Shown here in pieces: positions 1 to 9,656 of a stretch of 64,000 nt of DNA. The DNA lies in contig NZ_JALIEC010000001.1 in NCBI RefSeq assembly GCF_022867865.1, forward strand, positions 536,001 to 600,000, read 5' to 3'. Under the pieces are notes generated by a model, which was given only the letters and a program-made list of their open reading frames with translations, ran no database searches and was not told where the DNA came from. Each line of letters starts with the position of its first letter. The stretch's first letter is position 1. This DNA comes from Phaeobacter sp. J2-8 (GTDB lineage: Bacteria > Pseudomonadota > Alphaproteobacteria > Rhodobacterales > Rhodobacteraceae). The position numbers and the translations under genes were made by a program.

Positions 1-556
1 AGCTTGTAAAGGACAGGGCGGCCCATTTGGTTTCTCCGTCTGTCGTGGCGGCCCGACCATCCGGGGTGAGAAAGCAAAACAGCCGCTCCCAATCTGTCGT
101 CGGATATCGCAGGGCGACCTTTTCTTCGTAATCGACCAATTGATCGTCGCGTTCCACGGCATCGACCTTCAATTCGACCGCAATCACAATGCCCTTTGTG
201 CCGCTGCGTGGAATTTCGATGAGCAGGTCAATATGGTCGCGCTCTCGATAGACACGCGCCGGCGCCAGCGATGTTCCATTCTGCGCCAGTTTCAACTGCG
301 CGCCTTTGTCCCCGGATTTGTCGCACAGCAATTGGAAAAACGTCCGAAGGATAAGATCACCCATCTCATGCGGGCGTCCAGGGTCCATGATATAGGACAG
401 GAAATTTGAATGCCTGATCTCTTGCCGTGCCATGCCAATTGCCTCAAACGGGCAAAAATGTCTGACATGTCTTGCAACCAGATCCAGCTGCGATGCGCCG
501 GGGCCTTCGAATAGATCCGAAATCTTCTGATGCAGATCGCCGTGGCGCTCATTCAT
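1..556 (-). CDS. PD-(D/E)XK nuclease superfamily protein (3' end cut off)
   Basis: Reading the minus strand from an ATG at 556 gives 185 residues without a stop before the window edge. Residues 50-68 (HSNFLSYIMDPGRPHEMGD) resemble the N-terminal block of the PDDEXK_4 family. The nuclease-like core follows as D107/D110, a strand, then E128-L-K130 in AVELKVDAVE, matching D-Xn-ExK. This family contains predicted nucleases, often from defence or mobile contexts, with few biochemically known members. A shorter minus-strand ORF starting at 552 lies in another frame and is a shadow. The C-terminus is missing, so family membership is likely but the exact function is unknown. Confidence 0.75.
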   Translation of the reverse strand, partial: MNERHGDLHQKISDLFEGPGASQLDLVARHVRHFCPFEAIGMARQEIRHSNFLSYIMDPGRPHEMGDLILRTFFQLLCDKSGDKGAQLKLAQNGTSLAPARVYRERDHIDLLIEIPRSGTKGIVIAVELKVDAVERDDQLVDYEEKVALRYPTTDWERLFCFLTPDGRAATTDGETKWAALSFTS

Positions 557-758
557 TCGGGAAATCTTTCGTTCTAAAATTCCCCGGCACTCAATAATAA
601 ATGCGGAAGGCGGTCAAGGCATCGATCAGGCAGGCACTTTGCGCTCCTGCAATGTCACGTTTCGCGGAGAATTGCTGATGGGGCTTGCCGGTTCGGCATG
701 TCACGCCGATATTATGTCTCCCGGGGGTGGCACTGCCCCCAGCCACAACAACGGACAC

Positions 759-1373
759 ATGAGCAGACATATGACGATGATCCGAATTCTGGCCGCCGCT
801 CTTGTCACCGGCATGCTGGCCTTGCCCGCAAGCGCCGACAAATTGTCCCTGGCAGAGGTTTCGACCTATCTGAACACCTTGCAACGCGCAAAAGGTGATT
901 TCACCCAGATCAACGATGATGGCTCTATCTCGACCGGCACGATTTCGATCCGCCGCCCCGGCATGATGCGGTTTGACTACAATCCGCAGGCCCAGGCGCT
1001 GGTACTGGCCTCTGGCGGTGAAGTGGCGATTTTTGATCGCAAGACCAAACGCCCGCCGGATCGTTACCCGGTCACCAACACGCCGTTGAACGTCATTCTG
1101 GCCAAAACCGTGGATCTGACACAGGCCAACATGGTGACGGGGCATACCTATGATGGCACCGCGACCACCGTGCGCGCCCATGATCCCAAACGCCCGGAAA
1201 TCGGCACGATTGATCTGGTGTTCACCGCCGATCCAATAGAGCTGCGCCAATGGGTGATTCAGGATGATGGCGGCGGGCGCACGACCGTGATTCTCGGCGA
1301 TCTCGATGAATCCGCCAGCGTGCCGCATACGATCTTTTCGATCATTGCCGAGATCGAAAAACTGCGCCGTTAA
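759..1373 (+). CDS. lolA: LolA-like outer-membrane lipoprotein carrier protein
   Basis: Periplasmic chaperone that would shuttle lipoproteins from the LolCDE complex to the outer membrane. The protein has a signal peptide (MTMIRILAAALVTGMLALPASA) followed by a LolA-type beta-barrel: the segment with LQRAKGDFTQ, the GTISIRRPGMMRFDY strands, and a C-terminal strand with RTTVILGDLDE. The ATG at 759 follows ACGGA; an in-frame ATG at 771 is equally plausible. The open frame extends upstream to a TTG at 639, but that part has no protein character. The mature length of about 185 residues fits the compact alphaproteobacterial LolA type. It converges on the amidohydrolase gene. Confidence 0.85.
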   Translation: MSRHMTMIRILAAALVTGMLALPASADKLSLAEVSTYLNTLQRAKGDFTQINDDGSISTGTISIRRPGMMRFDYNPQAQALVLASGGEVAIFDRKTKRPPDRYPVTNTPLNVILAKTVDLTQANMVTGHTYDGTATTVRAHDPKRPEIGTIDLVFTADPIELRQWVIQDDGGGRTTVILGDLDESASVPHTIFSIIAEIEKLRR

Positions 1374-2110
1374 AGCCCGGTTTGATCCAGAACCTCGGCC
1401 AGGATCGGCGCCAGCCGTTCCGCCCAGGCGCGTTGCGTGGCCTCTTCTGCAATCAGATCGTTGCGCAGCTCGATCAGGATATTCGGCAACCCCGTCGCCA
1501 GCGCATGACGTTCAATGCTGTCGCCGGGCAGATGGCCGGAATAGGGCACATTGCCATCAACGCAAAGATCGGGCTCTTGGTGCAGGCGCTCGATCAGCGG
1601 CAAGGCCAACCTGTCGTCATGGGCGTATAGAATGCCGATATGCCAGGGGCGGGGCGGGCGTGCCTGAAGCTGCGGCGTAAAGGAATGCACCGCACAGATC
1701 ACCCGGTCCGGTCTTTGCGCCACCAGATCGTCATATGCCGCATGATAGGGCCGATGATATGCGATCAACCGGCGCTCGACCTCGGCCGCATCGGCATGGC
1801 GATTGGCGGGGATGATGGTGCCGTCATAAAGCTTCATCAACAGGGTCGGGTCGTCTTCGCCCCGGTTCGGGTCGATCACCAGCCGGGAAAAATTGGCAAA
1901 CAGCGCCGGACCGTTCAAAAGCTCTGCCAAATGGCGGCTGACCCCCATCGCGCCGGGATCAAATGCGATGTGGCGCCGCATATCCGCCGGGTCCATTCCC
2001 AGATCGCCCCCATTTACCGCAGGGGGGACTACATTTGTCGCGTGATCGCAGGTTACCAGCCAGCGACCGGGTCTTTCCGGGCCGTCGATCCAATAAGGGT
2101 GGAAGCTCAT
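1370..2110 (-). CDS. N-formylglutamate amidohydrolase family protein (copy 1)
   Basis: A 246-residue protein of the N-formylglutamate amidohydrolase (HutG2-like) family, which hydrolyses N-formyl-L-glutamate or related N-acyl amino acids. Family features visible are the TCDHATNVVPP start, HIAFDPGAMGVSRHLAELL, FSRLVIDPNR, the AVHSFTPQ metal-binding segment, and IELRNDLI near the C-terminus. No histidine-utilisation genes are adjacent, so the physiological substrate is open. The stop overlaps the lolA stop by a few bases on the opposite strand, so the two converge. A second family member lies at 20801. Confidence 0.85.
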   Translation of the reverse strand: MSFHPYWIDGPERPGRWLVTCDHATNVVPPAVNGGDLGMDPADMRRHIAFDPGAMGVSRHLAELLNGPALFANFSRLVIDPNRGEDDPTLLMKLYDGTIIPANRHADAAEVERRLIAYHRPYHAAYDDLVAQRPDRVICAVHSFTPQLQARPPRPWHIGILYAHDDRLALPLIERLHQEPDLCVDGNVPYSGHLPGDSIERHALATGLPNILIELRNDLIAEEATQRAWAERLAPILAEVLDQTGL

Positions 2111-2263
2111 GTCATCTCTTCGTAATGTGATACAGCGATATGTAGCGTGCCTCGCGCTTGTCTGCGAGGCCGAAGTGGTGCATAGAGCGGGTGTAATTCG
2201 TTAGCGATAACATCGCTGCTGCCTGCACGATGTATCAGCCAACTACGAAAGGGCCGATGCGCC

Positions 2264-3709
2264 ATGAAACGTGACCGTAAAGTTAAAATCGTAGCCACCC
2301 TTGGACCTGCGTCCAATACATATGACATGATCCGCAAGCTGCACGAGGCCGGAGCCGATGTTTTCCGGCTGAATATGAGCCACGGCAGCCATGAAGAGAT
2401 CGCCGAACGCCACAAGATCATTCGTCAGATCGAAAAAGATCTGGACAGCCCGATTGCCATTCTGGCCGACCTTCAGGGCCCGAAATTGCGCGTTGGCACC
2501 TTTGCCGATGGCCCGCAGGACCTGGTTCAGGGCGCGGCATTCCGGCTTGATCTTGATCCGACGCCGGGCGACGTCAACCGGGTTTGCCTGCCGCATGTCG
2601 AAATTTTTGCCGCGCTGGAAGTGGGATCGCACCTGCTGGTCAATGATGGCAAGATCCGCCTGAAAGTCAGCAAATGCGGCAAGGATTTTGCCGATTGCAC
2701 CGTGGTGACCGGCGGGATGATTTCCGACCGCAAAGGCGTGAACGTGCCGGACGTGGTGTTGCCGCTGGCGGCTCTGTCGGAAAAGGACCGCAAGGATCTG
2801 GAATTTGTGTGTGAATTGGGTGTGGACTGGCTCGCGCTGTCCTTTGTCCAGCGCGCGCGCGACGTTTGGGAAGCACGGGATCTGGCCAATGGCCGCGCCG
2901 CTCTGATTTCCAAGATCGAAAAACCGACCGCTGTGGCGGATTTCGACGAAATCCTTGATGCCTCGGACGGAATCATGGTGGCGCGCGGTGATCTGGGCGT
3001 GGAACTGCCGGTGCAGAACGTGCCGCCGATCCAGAAACGTCTGGTGCGCAAATGCCGCGCAGCCGCCAAGCCGGTGATCGTGGCCACGCAGATGCTGGAA
3101 AGCATGATCGAAAGCCCGATGCCCACCCGCGCCGAAGTGTCGGATGTGTCCAACGCCATCTATGAAGGCGCCGATGCCATCATGCTGAGCGCGGAATCGG
3201 CCGCCGGTGATTATCCGATCGAAGCCGTGACAACCATGGACAATGTCGCGATCGAGGTCGAAAGCGATCCGACCTATACCGATGTGATCGAAGCCAGCCG
3301 CAAGGCCGAACGCCACTCCGTCGCTGACGGGATCGTGGCCGCCGCGCGCGAAATCGCCGAAACCACCAACGTCAAGGCGATCTGCTGCTTCACCTCCTCC
3401 GGCACCACCGCGGCGCTGGTGGCGCGGGAACGGCCCCGTGTGCCGATCATCGCCATGACCAACCGGTTGGGCACAGCGCGTCGCATGACGCTGACCTGGG
3501 GATGTCTCTGCGTCAAGACCGGCGATATGGAGCGGTTCAAACAGGCGGTGGTCAATGCCGCCCGTGCAGCACGTGCCAGCGGGCTTGCTTCGGAAACAGA
3601 TCAAATTGTGGTCACTGCGGGTGTGCCGTTCAATGTTTCGGGTACAACCAATATCTTGCGCGTTGCCCCCTGTGATGAACGTTTGATTTTCAACACCGAT
3701 CCAGAGTAA
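2264..3709 (+). CDS. pyk: pyruvate kinase
   Basis: Converts phosphoenolpyruvate and ADP to pyruvate and ATP in the last step of glycolysis or the Entner-Doudoroff pathway. The 481-residue length is normal. Visible family motifs are KIVATLGPAS at the N-terminus, FRLNMSHG, the active-site region LISKIEKPTAV, GIMVARGDLGVELP, and ATQMLESMIESPMPTRAEV. A C-terminal alpha/beta domain runs from about residue 360. It lies downstream of a 150-nt divergent spacer from the amidohydrolase gene. The island further right delivers pyruvate or alpha-ketoglutarate, but pyk itself is not part of it. Confidence 0.97.
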   Translation: MKRDRKVKIVATLGPASNTYDMIRKLHEAGADVFRLNMSHGSHEEIAERHKIIRQIEKDLDSPIAILADLQGPKLRVGTFADGPQDLVQGAAFRLDLDPTPGDVNRVCLPHVEIFAALEVGSHLLVNDGKIRLKVSKCGKDFADCTVVTGGMISDRKGVNVPDVVLPLAALSEKDRKDLEFVCELGVDWLALSFVQRARDVWEARDLANGRAALISKIEKPTAVADFDEILDASDGIMVARGDLGVELPVQNVPPIQKRLVRKCRAAAKPVIVATQMLESMIESPMPTRAEVSDVSNAIYEGADAIMLSAESAAGDYPIEAVTTMDNVAIEVESDPTYTDVIEASRKAERHSVADGIVAAAREIAETTNVKAICCFTSSGTTAALVARERPRVPIIAMTNRLGTARRMTLTWGCLCVKTGDMERFKQAVVNAARAARASGLASETDQIVVTAGVPFNVSGTTNILRVAPCDERLIFNTDPE

Positions 3710-3737
3710 CTTTCCCGCAATTCGAAGGGAACGTTCC

Positions 3738-3959
3738 ATGGATACAGATCTGGCGTTGGTCATTGGCAGCTTCATTGCGATTTTGGCCGTGCCATCGATC
3801 ATCTCGGCCCTCAGCGACGGCCGCGCCCCGCGCGCGGCCGCCATTGCGGTGCTGGTCGGCGGCGGGCTGATCGTTTTTGCGATCACCAGCAATCCCGGCG
3901 GTTATACCGTGGATCAATTGCCAGAGGTGTTTTACCGGGTGGTCGGTCGGTTCATCTGA
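3738..3959 (+). CDS. small predicted membrane protein (73 aa)
   Basis: Starts 28 nt after pyk, with GAAGGGA as ribosome binding site, so probably co-transcribed. The protein has two hydrophobic segments (about residues 7-25 and 34-54) joined by a short charged loop with SDGRAPR, suggesting a small two-helix inner-membrane protein. I do not recognise a characterised family. The codon pattern and the spacing support a real gene. Confidence 0.7.
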   Translation: MDTDLALVIGSFIAILAVPSIISALSDGRAPRAAAIAVLVGGGLIVFAITSNPGGYTVDQLPEVFYRVVGRFI

Positions 3960-4101
3960 TCGGCAACACTCCGGGCGCATTGAACAGCATGTTTAATGTG
4001 GCATGATCAAAGCGGCGCTGGCCTGTCGGTCGGCGCCGTTGCCTTTTCTACCCGCTCGCCCCGCCGGGGGCGGTCAATTTCCGAAACAGCCGCATTTGCG
4101 C

Positions 4102-4130
4102 TTGGCAATCGTGCCAAGCCGAACTATACG
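4102..4130 (+). promoter_or_regulatory. probable sigma70-type promoter of rpmI-rplT
   Basis: TTGGCA (4102-4107), a 17-nt spacer and TATACG (4125-4130) lie about 75 nt upstream of the rpmI start. The -35 hexamer is also one arm of a 7-bp inverted repeat, CTTGGCA / TGCCAAG (4101-4118). Confidence 0.55.
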
Positions 4131-4205
4131 GCGCTTTCCATCGCGCGGCAGGCCGAAGTGGCATGCCGAGTCGTGCGCAAAATTTCCGAACCAAAGGAGA
4201 CCGAA

Positions 4206-4406
4206 ATGCCCAAGATGAAGACAAAGTCGAGCTGCAAAAAGCGGTTCAAAGTGACAGCCAAGGGCAAGATCAAGGCTGGCCAGGCGGGCAAACGCCACGG
4301 CATGATCAAGCGTTCCACCAAATTCATCCGCGATGCACGCGGCACCACCGTCCTCTGCGAGGCGGATGCCAAGATCATTCGCCCGATGATGCCCTATTCG
4401 CGCTGA
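4206..4406 (+). CDS. rpmI: 50S ribosomal protein L35
   Basis: A 66-residue basic protein beginning [20 protein letters not shown], typical of bL35. A strong AAAGGAG site sits 7 nt before the ATG; the open frame extends further upstream, but that part is leader. rplT follows after 13 nt, the usual rpmI-rplT pair. infC is not next to them here. Confidence 0.97.
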   Translation: MPKMKTKSSCKKRFKVTAKGKIKAGQAGKRHGMIKRSTKFIRDARGTTVLCEADAKIIRPMMPYSR

Positions 4407-4419
4407 GGAGACCTGACAT

Positions 4420-4785
4420 ATGGCACGCGTAAAAGGTGGGACAGTTACCCACGCCCGTCACAAGAAAGTCACCAAAGCCGCGAAAGGTTATTACGGTCGC
4501 CGTAAGAATACCTTCAAGGTTGCACGCCAGGCCGTCGACAAGGCCAACCAATACGCCACACGTGACCGCAAGGCACGCAAGCGTTCGTTCCGCGCGCTGT
4601 GGATCCAACGGATCAACGCCGCCGTGCGCGCCTATGATGAGACGCTGACATATTCGCGCTTCATCAATGGTCTGGCACTGGCCGGGATTGAAGTGGACCG
4701 CAAGGTTCTGGCCGATCTGGCCGTGCATGAACCCGAAGCGTTCAACGCCATTGCCGCCCAGGCAAAAGGCGCGCTTCCAGCCTGA
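4420..4785 (+). CDS. rplT: 50S ribosomal protein L20
   Basis: A 121-residue bL20 protein needed for 50S assembly. Its N-terminal extension [20 protein letters not shown] and the block [17 protein letters not shown] bind 23S rRNA. In many bacteria L20 represses its own operon by binding the leader mRNA; whether that holds here cannot be read from the sequence. An intrinsic terminator follows. Confidence 0.97.
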   Translation: MARVKGGTVTHARHKKVTKAAKGYYGRRKNTFKVARQAVDKANQYATRDRKARKRSFRALWIQRINAAVRAYDETLTYSRFINGLALAGIEVDRKVLADLAVHEPEAFNAIAAQAKGALPA

Positions 4786-4810
4786 GGCTGAGAGCACCAT
4801 AAAAGTTTGC

Positions 4811-4840
4811 AAGGCCGTCCCGTTTCGGGGCGGCCTTTTG
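4811..4840 (+). terminator. intrinsic terminator after rplT
   Basis: A 12-bp stem with one G-U pair (AAGGCCGTCCCG / CGGGGCGGCCTT), a TTT loop and a TTTT tail. Confidence 0.85.
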
Positions 4841-4955
4841 CGTTTCGGGGCGAACATTCCGGATTGCGGCCAGTCACGGCCATTGCTGGTCTTGCACAGC
4901 CAAAGCCATGGGTTTACTTGGGGCGGAATGCCGAAATCACCTCTGGGGGTCAGAA

Positions 4956-6029
4956 ATGGACGATCTGCGCGACAAGTATATTCAGCTGATTGCCGATGCC
5001 GGTGACGAGGCCGCCCTGGAAGGGCTGCGGGTTCAGGCCGTGGGCAAAAAAGGCGAAATCAGCCTGCAAATGCGCGGCTTGGGCAAAATGACCCCGGAAG
5101 AGCGCCAGGTGATGGGCCCGAAGCTGAATGCGCTGAAGGACGAAATCAATTCCGCCCTTGCCGCCCGCAAGGCGGCGCTGGGGGATGCCGCTTTGGAAGA
5201 GCGGCTGCGCGGCGAATGGCTGGACGTGACATTGCCCGCACGCGATCGGCGTCAGGGGACCATCCACCCGATCAGCCAGACCCGCGAAGAGGTCACCGCG
5301 ATTTTTGCCGAGCTGGGCTTTTCGGTGGCCGAAGGGCCGCAGATTGACAGCGATTGGTATAACTTCGACGCTCTGAACATTCCCGGTCACCACCCGGCGC
5401 GGGCCGAGATGGATACATTCTATATGCACCGTGCAGCCGGCGACAATCGCCCGCCGCATGTGCTGCGCACCCACACCTCGCCGGTGCAGATTCGCACCAT
5501 GGAAAAAGAAGGCGCGCCGATCCGCATCATCGCGCCGGGCCGCGTCTATCGCGCCGATTACGACCAGACCCATACTCCGATGTTCCATCAGGTCGAGGGG
5601 CTGGCGATTGACCGCGATATTTCCATGGCGCAGCTGAAATGGACGTTGGAAGAATTCCTGCGGTCGTTTTTTGAGGTCGAAGCCGTGGAGCTGCGGTTCC
5701 GGGCGTCGCATTTTCCCTTCACCGAACCCTCGGCAGAGGTCGACATCCGCTGCTCCTGGGAGGGCGGTCAGTTGAAGGTCGGCGAAGGTGACGATTGGTT
5801 GGAAATCCTCGGCTCTGGCATGGTGCACCCCAATGTGCTGAAGGCCGGCGGGACTGATCCCAATGTCTGGCAGGGGTTTGCCTTTGGCATTGGCATCGAC
5901 CGGATTGCGATGCTGAAATACGGCATCCCCGATTTGCGGGCGTTTTTCGACAGCGATCTGCGGTGGCTGCGTCACTATGGTTTTGCCGCATTGGAACAGC
6001 CGAACCTGCATGGTGGCTTGAGCCGCTAA
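4956..6029 (+). CDS. pheS: phenylalanyl-tRNA synthetase alpha subunit
   Basis: Charges tRNA-Phe with phenylalanine as an alpha2-beta2 enzyme; pheT is not in the window. The 357-residue protein begins [12 protein letters not shown] after a GGGGGT site. Residues 1-85 form the N-terminal coiled-coil that contacts tRNA. Class II motif 2 ([18 protein letters not shown]) and motif 3 ([14 protein letters not shown]) are intact. The frame stays open to 4908, but MDDLRDKY matches the normal PheS start. Confidence 0.97.
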   Translation: MDDLRDKYIQLIADAGDEAALEGLRVQAVGKKGEISLQMRGLGKMTPEERQVMGPKLNALKDEINSALAARKAALGDAALEERLRGEWLDVTLPARDRRQGTIHPISQTREEVTAIFAELGFSVAEGPQIDSDWYNFDALNIPGHHPARAEMDTFYMHRAAGDNRPPHVLRTHTSPVQIRTMEKEGAPIRIIAPGRVYRADYDQTHTPMFHQVEGLAIDRDISMAQLKWTLEEFLRSFFEVEAVELRFRASHFPFTEPSAEVDIRCSWEGGQLKVGEGDDWLEILGSGMVHPNVLKAGGTDPNVWQGFAFGIGIDRIAMLKYGIPDLRAFFDSDLRWLRHYGFAALEQPNLHGGLSR

Positions 6030-6116
6030 GCCAGCCCGGCCAGGCTATGGTGTCGCGATCGGGGGCGAGGTGATCGGGCGCAGATGGGTTTCGTCCCGCC
6101 TGCGCGGGCCGACAGG

Positions 6117-6163
6117 TTGGGGGCCAGCCCCCAAACCCCCGGGATATTTCTGGTCAGATGAAG
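6117..6163 (+). repeat. intergenic hairpin repeat, copy A
   Basis: An 8-bp hairpin (TTGGGGGC / GCCCCCAA) is followed by CCCCCGGGATATTT and TGGTCAGATGAAG. It lies between the convergent pheS and yaiI genes. Related copies start at 7505, 15578, 18106 and 53982. Confidence 0.75.
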
Positions 6164-6186
6164 ATCCTGCGGAGGCGGCTTTCGAT

Positions 6187-6645
6187 CTAATTGGGAGCTT
6201 GCGCTTTGGCGGTGCGCACAGCGCGTTCCAGTGCATCCAGGAACCGGGATCGGTCTGATTTGGAGAACGGTTTGCCGCCGCCCTGACGAAATGGATCTGC
6301 GGCCCGCAGATCGGACATCAGGTCGCGCATTGCCAGTTGCTGGCCGATGTTGGCTTCGGTGAAGGCCTCCCCCGAATGGCGCAGCACCTGCGCGCCGCTG
6401 GCGACGCATTTGGCGGCCAAAGGGATGTCGCCGGTCACCACCACGTCGCCCGGTCCGGCACGGTCGGCGATCCACATATCCGCAACATCCGGGCCATCCG
6501 CGACAATCACCAGCTCGACAAAGGGATTGCGCGAGGGCCGCAGCCCGCCATTGGCCACCAGATACATCTGCAATTTGTGGCGGGTTGCGACCTTTTCCGC
6601 TTCGTCCTTGACCGGGCAGGCGTCGGCGTCGATGTACAGCGCCAT
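6187..6645 (-). CDS. YaiI/YqxD family (UPF0178) protein
   Basis: A 152-residue protein of the UPF0178 family, which has a NYN/PIN-like fold and is predicted to bind nucleic acid. The family N-terminus [19 protein letters not shown] is present, as are the conserved [23 protein letters not shown] segment and [19 protein letters not shown]. The ATG at 6645 places the start at this family block. It overlaps the last few codons of the upstream fghA, suggesting translational coupling. No function is established for the family. Confidence 0.85.
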   Translation of the reverse strand: MALYIDADACPVKDEAEKVATRHKLQMYLVANGGLRPSRNPFVELVIVADGPDVADMWIADRAGPGDVVVTGDIPLAAKCVASGAQVLRHSGEAFTEANIGQQLAMRDLMSDLRAADPFRQGGGKPFSKSDRSRFLDALERAVRTAKAQAPN

Positions 6646-6649
6646 GTGA

Positions 6650-7477
6650 TCAGCGCCGCAAGGCATCAGAATGAAAGGCGACATGGTCTTTCATGAAAGA
6701 GGCCACGAAGAAGTAGCTGTGATCGTAGTGCTTTTGCAGTCGCAGCACATGTTCGACCCGTTGATCCACCATGGCTTTGGCCAGGGCTTCGGTTTTCAGC
6801 AGGTCGCCGAATTGATCCTCGGTGCCGGTGTCGATCAGCACCGGCACGTCAATGCCGTCTTCGCGCATCAGGCGGCTGGCATCATGTGCCTCCCAATCGG
6901 CATGTTCGCCGAGATAGGCGGTGAATTGTTTGCAGCCCCAATCGCTGTCAGAGGGGTTGCAGATCGGCGAGAAGGCCGACACGCTGGAGAAGCGGCCAGG
7001 GTATTTCATCGCCAGCGTCAGCGCGCCATGCCCGCCCATGGAATGGCCGGTGATGGATTGCCGGTATTCGTCCAGCGGGAAATTGGCGAACAACACACGG
7101 GGCAGTTCGTCCATGACATAGCTTTCCATTTGAAAGTGATCGACCCAGGGCGCTTCGGTGGCATCGACATAAAACCCCGCGCCCTGACCAAGATCATAGG
7201 CCGCGTCATTGGCGACATCCGCGCCCCGTGGCGAAGTATCGGGAAACACCATGGCGACGCCCTGTTCTGCGCACCAGGCCTGGGCACCGGCCTTGGTCAT
7301 GGCGTTTTCATGGGTGCAGGTCAGCCCGGACAAGAACCAGATCAGGGGCACAGGGCCGTCTGCGGCCTGGGGCGGCAGGAAAAGGGCAAAGGTCATGTCG
7401 CAATTACAGACCTCTGACAGATGGCTGGCGACAATCTGGCGGCCGCCAAAGGCGCGGTTTTCGGATGTGATTTCCAT
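6650..7477 (-). CDS. fghA: S-formylglutathione hydrolase
   Basis: Releases formate and glutathione from S-formylglutathione, the second step of glutathione-dependent formaldehyde oxidation. The 275-residue esterase-D-type alpha/beta hydrolase has the nucleophile motif GHSMGGHG (Ser146), the oxyanion block [13 protein letters not shown], and the catalytic His in [10 protein letters not shown]. The partner enzyme, class III alcohol dehydrogenase, is encoded at 13825-14937, about 6 kb away. Repeat copy B lies upstream of the start. Confidence 0.93.
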   Translation of the reverse strand: MEITSENRAFGGRQIVASHLSEVCNCDMTFALFLPPQAADGPVPLIWFLSGLTCTHENAMTKAGAQAWCAEQGVAMVFPDTSPRGADVANDAAYDLGQGAGFYVDATEAPWVDHFQMESYVMDELPRVLFANFPLDEYRQSITGHSMGGHGALTLAMKYPGRFSSVSAFSPICNPSDSDWGCKQFTAYLGEHADWEAHDASRLMREDGIDVPVLIDTGTEDQFGDLLKTEALAKAMVDQRVEHVLRLQKHYDHSYFFVASFMKDHVAFHSDALRR

Positions 7478-7504
7478 GATGACAAGCCTCTTTTTCGTTG
7501 CCGC

Positions 7505-7544
7505 GCCGGGAGCCTCCGGCGGGGATATTTAAGAACAGAAGAAG
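7505..7544 (+). repeat. intergenic hairpin repeat, copy B
   Basis: A short GCCGG / CCGGC hairpin is followed by GGGGATATTT and AAGAACAGAAGAAG. It lies between the AEC transporter stop and the fghA start on the minus strand. Confidence 0.7.
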
Positions 7545-7576
7545 ACCCAGGCTCTGGGCAAGTCAAGCCTTGGATC

Positions 7577-8506
7577 TCAGGCGCCGGTGATCCAGGCGAT
7601 GATATAGGGCAGGGTGAGGATCGAAGCGGCGGTTGAAAACAGGATGGCCGCAGAGACACGTTGCGGGGCGACGCCGTAATGTTGCGCCAGGATATAAACA
7701 TTGCCCGCCACCGGCAGCGCCGCGGCAGAGACGATGATCGTGGCGGTGAAGGCATCCACCGGAAAGAGCACCAGTGCGGCCAGCGCCACGGCGGCGGGGT
7801 GCAACACCAGTTTGCAGAAGCTGAGATAGCCCGCAATGGTGACCCGTTCCGCCGATTTCGACGCCAGCGAGGCGCCGATCGCAAACAGCGCGCCGGGGGT
7901 GGAGGCCCCGCCAAGTATGACCACGAATTCATTTGCGGGCTCTGGCAACGGCATCCCGGTAGAGGCCCAGGACAGGCCGAGCACCATCGACACGATCATC
8001 GGGTTTTTCACCAGCCCCAGACCCACGGTGCGCAACACACCCAGAGACATGCGGCCATCGCGTGCGCCGGTGATCAGGATCACGATCAGCGAGGAAAACA
8101 CAATCAGGTCGACCGAAAGCACCAGCATCACCGGGCCGATTGCGTCTTCGCCGAACAGTAAGACAAACATCGGCACACCAAGGAAGCCGGTGTTGCCGAT
8201 CACGGCGCATTGCGCCTCGACTGCGGTTTGTTCGATGCCGATCCGGCGGACCAGGCCGATGACGGTCGCCACCACATAGATCGCCGCCGTGCCGGTCAGA
8301 TAGGCCAGCACCAATTGGCTGTCCCAGACCTCTGCCAGTGACAGGTTGGCGGAAAACCGGAACAACATCGCCGACAAGGCGAAGTAGAAGACAAATTTGG
8401 TGAGATAGGCGGTGGCCTCGGCCGAAAAAAACCGTGCGCGCGCCGCCCCATAGCCAAGGGCGATGATGGCAAAGAACGGCAGTGTTTTAAGAAAGATCGC
8501 CAGCAT
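7577..8506 (-). CDS. AEC family transporter (auxin efflux carrier-like permease)
   Basis: A 309-residue integral membrane protein with about ten hydrophobic segments and a break around residues 150-170, as in the AEC family. The N-terminus LPFFAIIALGYGAARARFF and the block NTGFLGVPMFVLLFGEDA are characteristic. Known members export malonate, malate or other small acids; the substrate here is unknown. The ATG at 8506 follows directly on the first membrane helix. Confidence 0.85.
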   Translation of the reverse strand: MLAIFLKTLPFFAIIALGYGAARARFFSAEATAYLTKFVFYFALSAMLFRFSANLSLAEVWDSQLVLAYLTGTAAIYVVATVIGLVRRIGIEQTAVEAQCAVIGNTGFLGVPMFVLLFGEDAIGPVMLVLSVDLIVFSSLIVILITGARDGRMSLGVLRTVGLGLVKNPMIVSMVLGLSWASTGMPLPEPANEFVVILGGASTPGALFAIGASLASKSAERVTIAGYLSFCKLVLHPAAVALAALVLFPVDAFTATIIVSAAALPVAGNVYILAQHYGVAPQRVSAAILFSTAASILTLPYIIAWITGA

Positions 8507-8594
8507 GACCCACCGATAGCATCTTGGGGGGCGGGGTCAATTTGAAAGGGCGCTTTGGTCCTGAAACCTGATCTGGTGTCTGGGGGCGCCGTGG

Positions 8595-9533
8595 TTATGG
8601 GTTTCCCGGTGCTTTTCGCAGGTCCTTCTTGTTCCCACGTCGTCCCGAGCGGGCAAAGCGCGCAAACAAGCGGCCGTCGGTTACGGCAAAGCCGATGCCA
8701 ATGACGGCAAATCCAAACCAGGCTATCGGCGCCATGGTTTCGCCCAGGAAAACAACCCCCAAGGCAATTGCAAAGGGCGGGATCAACAATGTCACCAAAA
8801 GCAAATTGGCCGCCCCGGCCCGCGCCAGAATTGCGAAATACAGCCCATAGGCCAGCGCCGTCGAAAGCGTAGAGAGCCCAAGAAGTGCCGCCCAAACCCC
8901 CATAGACAGTGAAAGGTTCGGCGGGCCATCCAGCACAAGAACGGCCGGGATCATCAGCACGGTACTGCCAAGTAACATACCGAATGCATTGACCAGCGGC
9001 GGTTGATCCGAAAGCATGCTGCGCCCCCATACCCCGGCAAGCGCATAAGACATGGTTGCGCCCAGCACAGCGAGTTGCGCCAAATTGTGCAGGCTGAATG
9101 CGGTCACTGCGGACGGCCCCATGATCAGCGCCACGCCCACAACCCCGAGTGTTGCCCCCGCGATGCGTTTGAATGTCAGAGGTTCATCCTTCAAAAGCAA
9201 GCCAGCCATCAGGGCGGCGAACATGGCAGTGGTCGCATTCAGTATAGAGGCAAGGCCGCTGTCAATTTGTGTTTGCCCCCAGAAAATCAGGGAAAATGGA
9301 ATCGCGTTGTTTAACGCCCCCATGACGAGGTACGCCCCCCAAATCCGCCCGGGGCGGGGCAGACGGGCGCCCCGGGCCCATAGGGCACAGGCCAGGGCGG
9401 TCATTGCCCAGAATACGCGGTGCAACGTGATCGTCATCGGCGGCAGTTCCGTCAGGGCCACTTCGGCAAAGAAGAACGAGCCTCCCCAAACGGCAGCCAG
9501 CAGCAATAACATCATGCTGGCCTTGAGATCCAT
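8595..9533 (-). CDS. EamA/DMT family drug-metabolite transporter
   Basis: Ten predicted membrane helices with two EamA repeats: the first includes AAVWGGSFFFAEVAL and RVFWAMTALA, the second starts near AVLGATMSYALAGVWGRS. The C-terminus is basic and cytoplasmic. The start is uncertain: ATG 9533 (MDLKASMM) is chosen because the only longer option is a TTG at 9590 with a polar extension atypical of the family. The substrate is unknown. Members export amino acids, metabolites or nucleotide sugars. Confidence 0.82.
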   Translation of the reverse strand: MDLKASMMLLLLAAVWGGSFFFAEVALTELPPMTITLHRVFWAMTALACALWARGARLPRPGRIWGAYLVMGALNNAIPFSLIFWGQTQIDSGLASILNATTAMFAALMAGLLLKDEPLTFKRIAGATLGVVGVALIMGPSAVTAFSLHNLAQLAVLGATMSYALAGVWGRSMLSDQPPLVNAFGMLLGSTVLMIPAVLVLDGPPNLSLSMGVWAALLGLSTLSTALAYGLYFAILARAGAANLLLVTLLIPPFAIALGVVFLGETMAPIAWFGFAVIGIGFAVTDGRLFARFARSGRRGNKKDLRKAPGNP

Positions 9534-9656
9534 CGTAGGCGGGGTGGTCTGTTCATCTTCTGCCTTTCCGGGCGAACTGTTGCCGGACAAAGCTAACTTG
9601 CAGATGGTTTTGGCGCGATCCGTTTCTTGCGGATAAGACCAGATCCGGGCCTGCGC

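Noticed and set aside
591..1328. Long minus-strand ORF opposite lolA (245 aa)
   Set aside because: No family resemblance and composition typical of an antisense shadow; the plus-strand lolA has a signal peptide and family blocks.
2243..3892. 549-codon minus-strand ORF over pyruvate kinase
   Set aside because: Shadow of pyk: His/Gly/Arg-rich antisense translation with no recognisable domain.
3960..4205. Ribosomal-protein leader riboswitch
   Set aside because: A promoter and one short hairpin are visible, but no pseudoknot or consensus of a known L20-type leader could be identified by eye.
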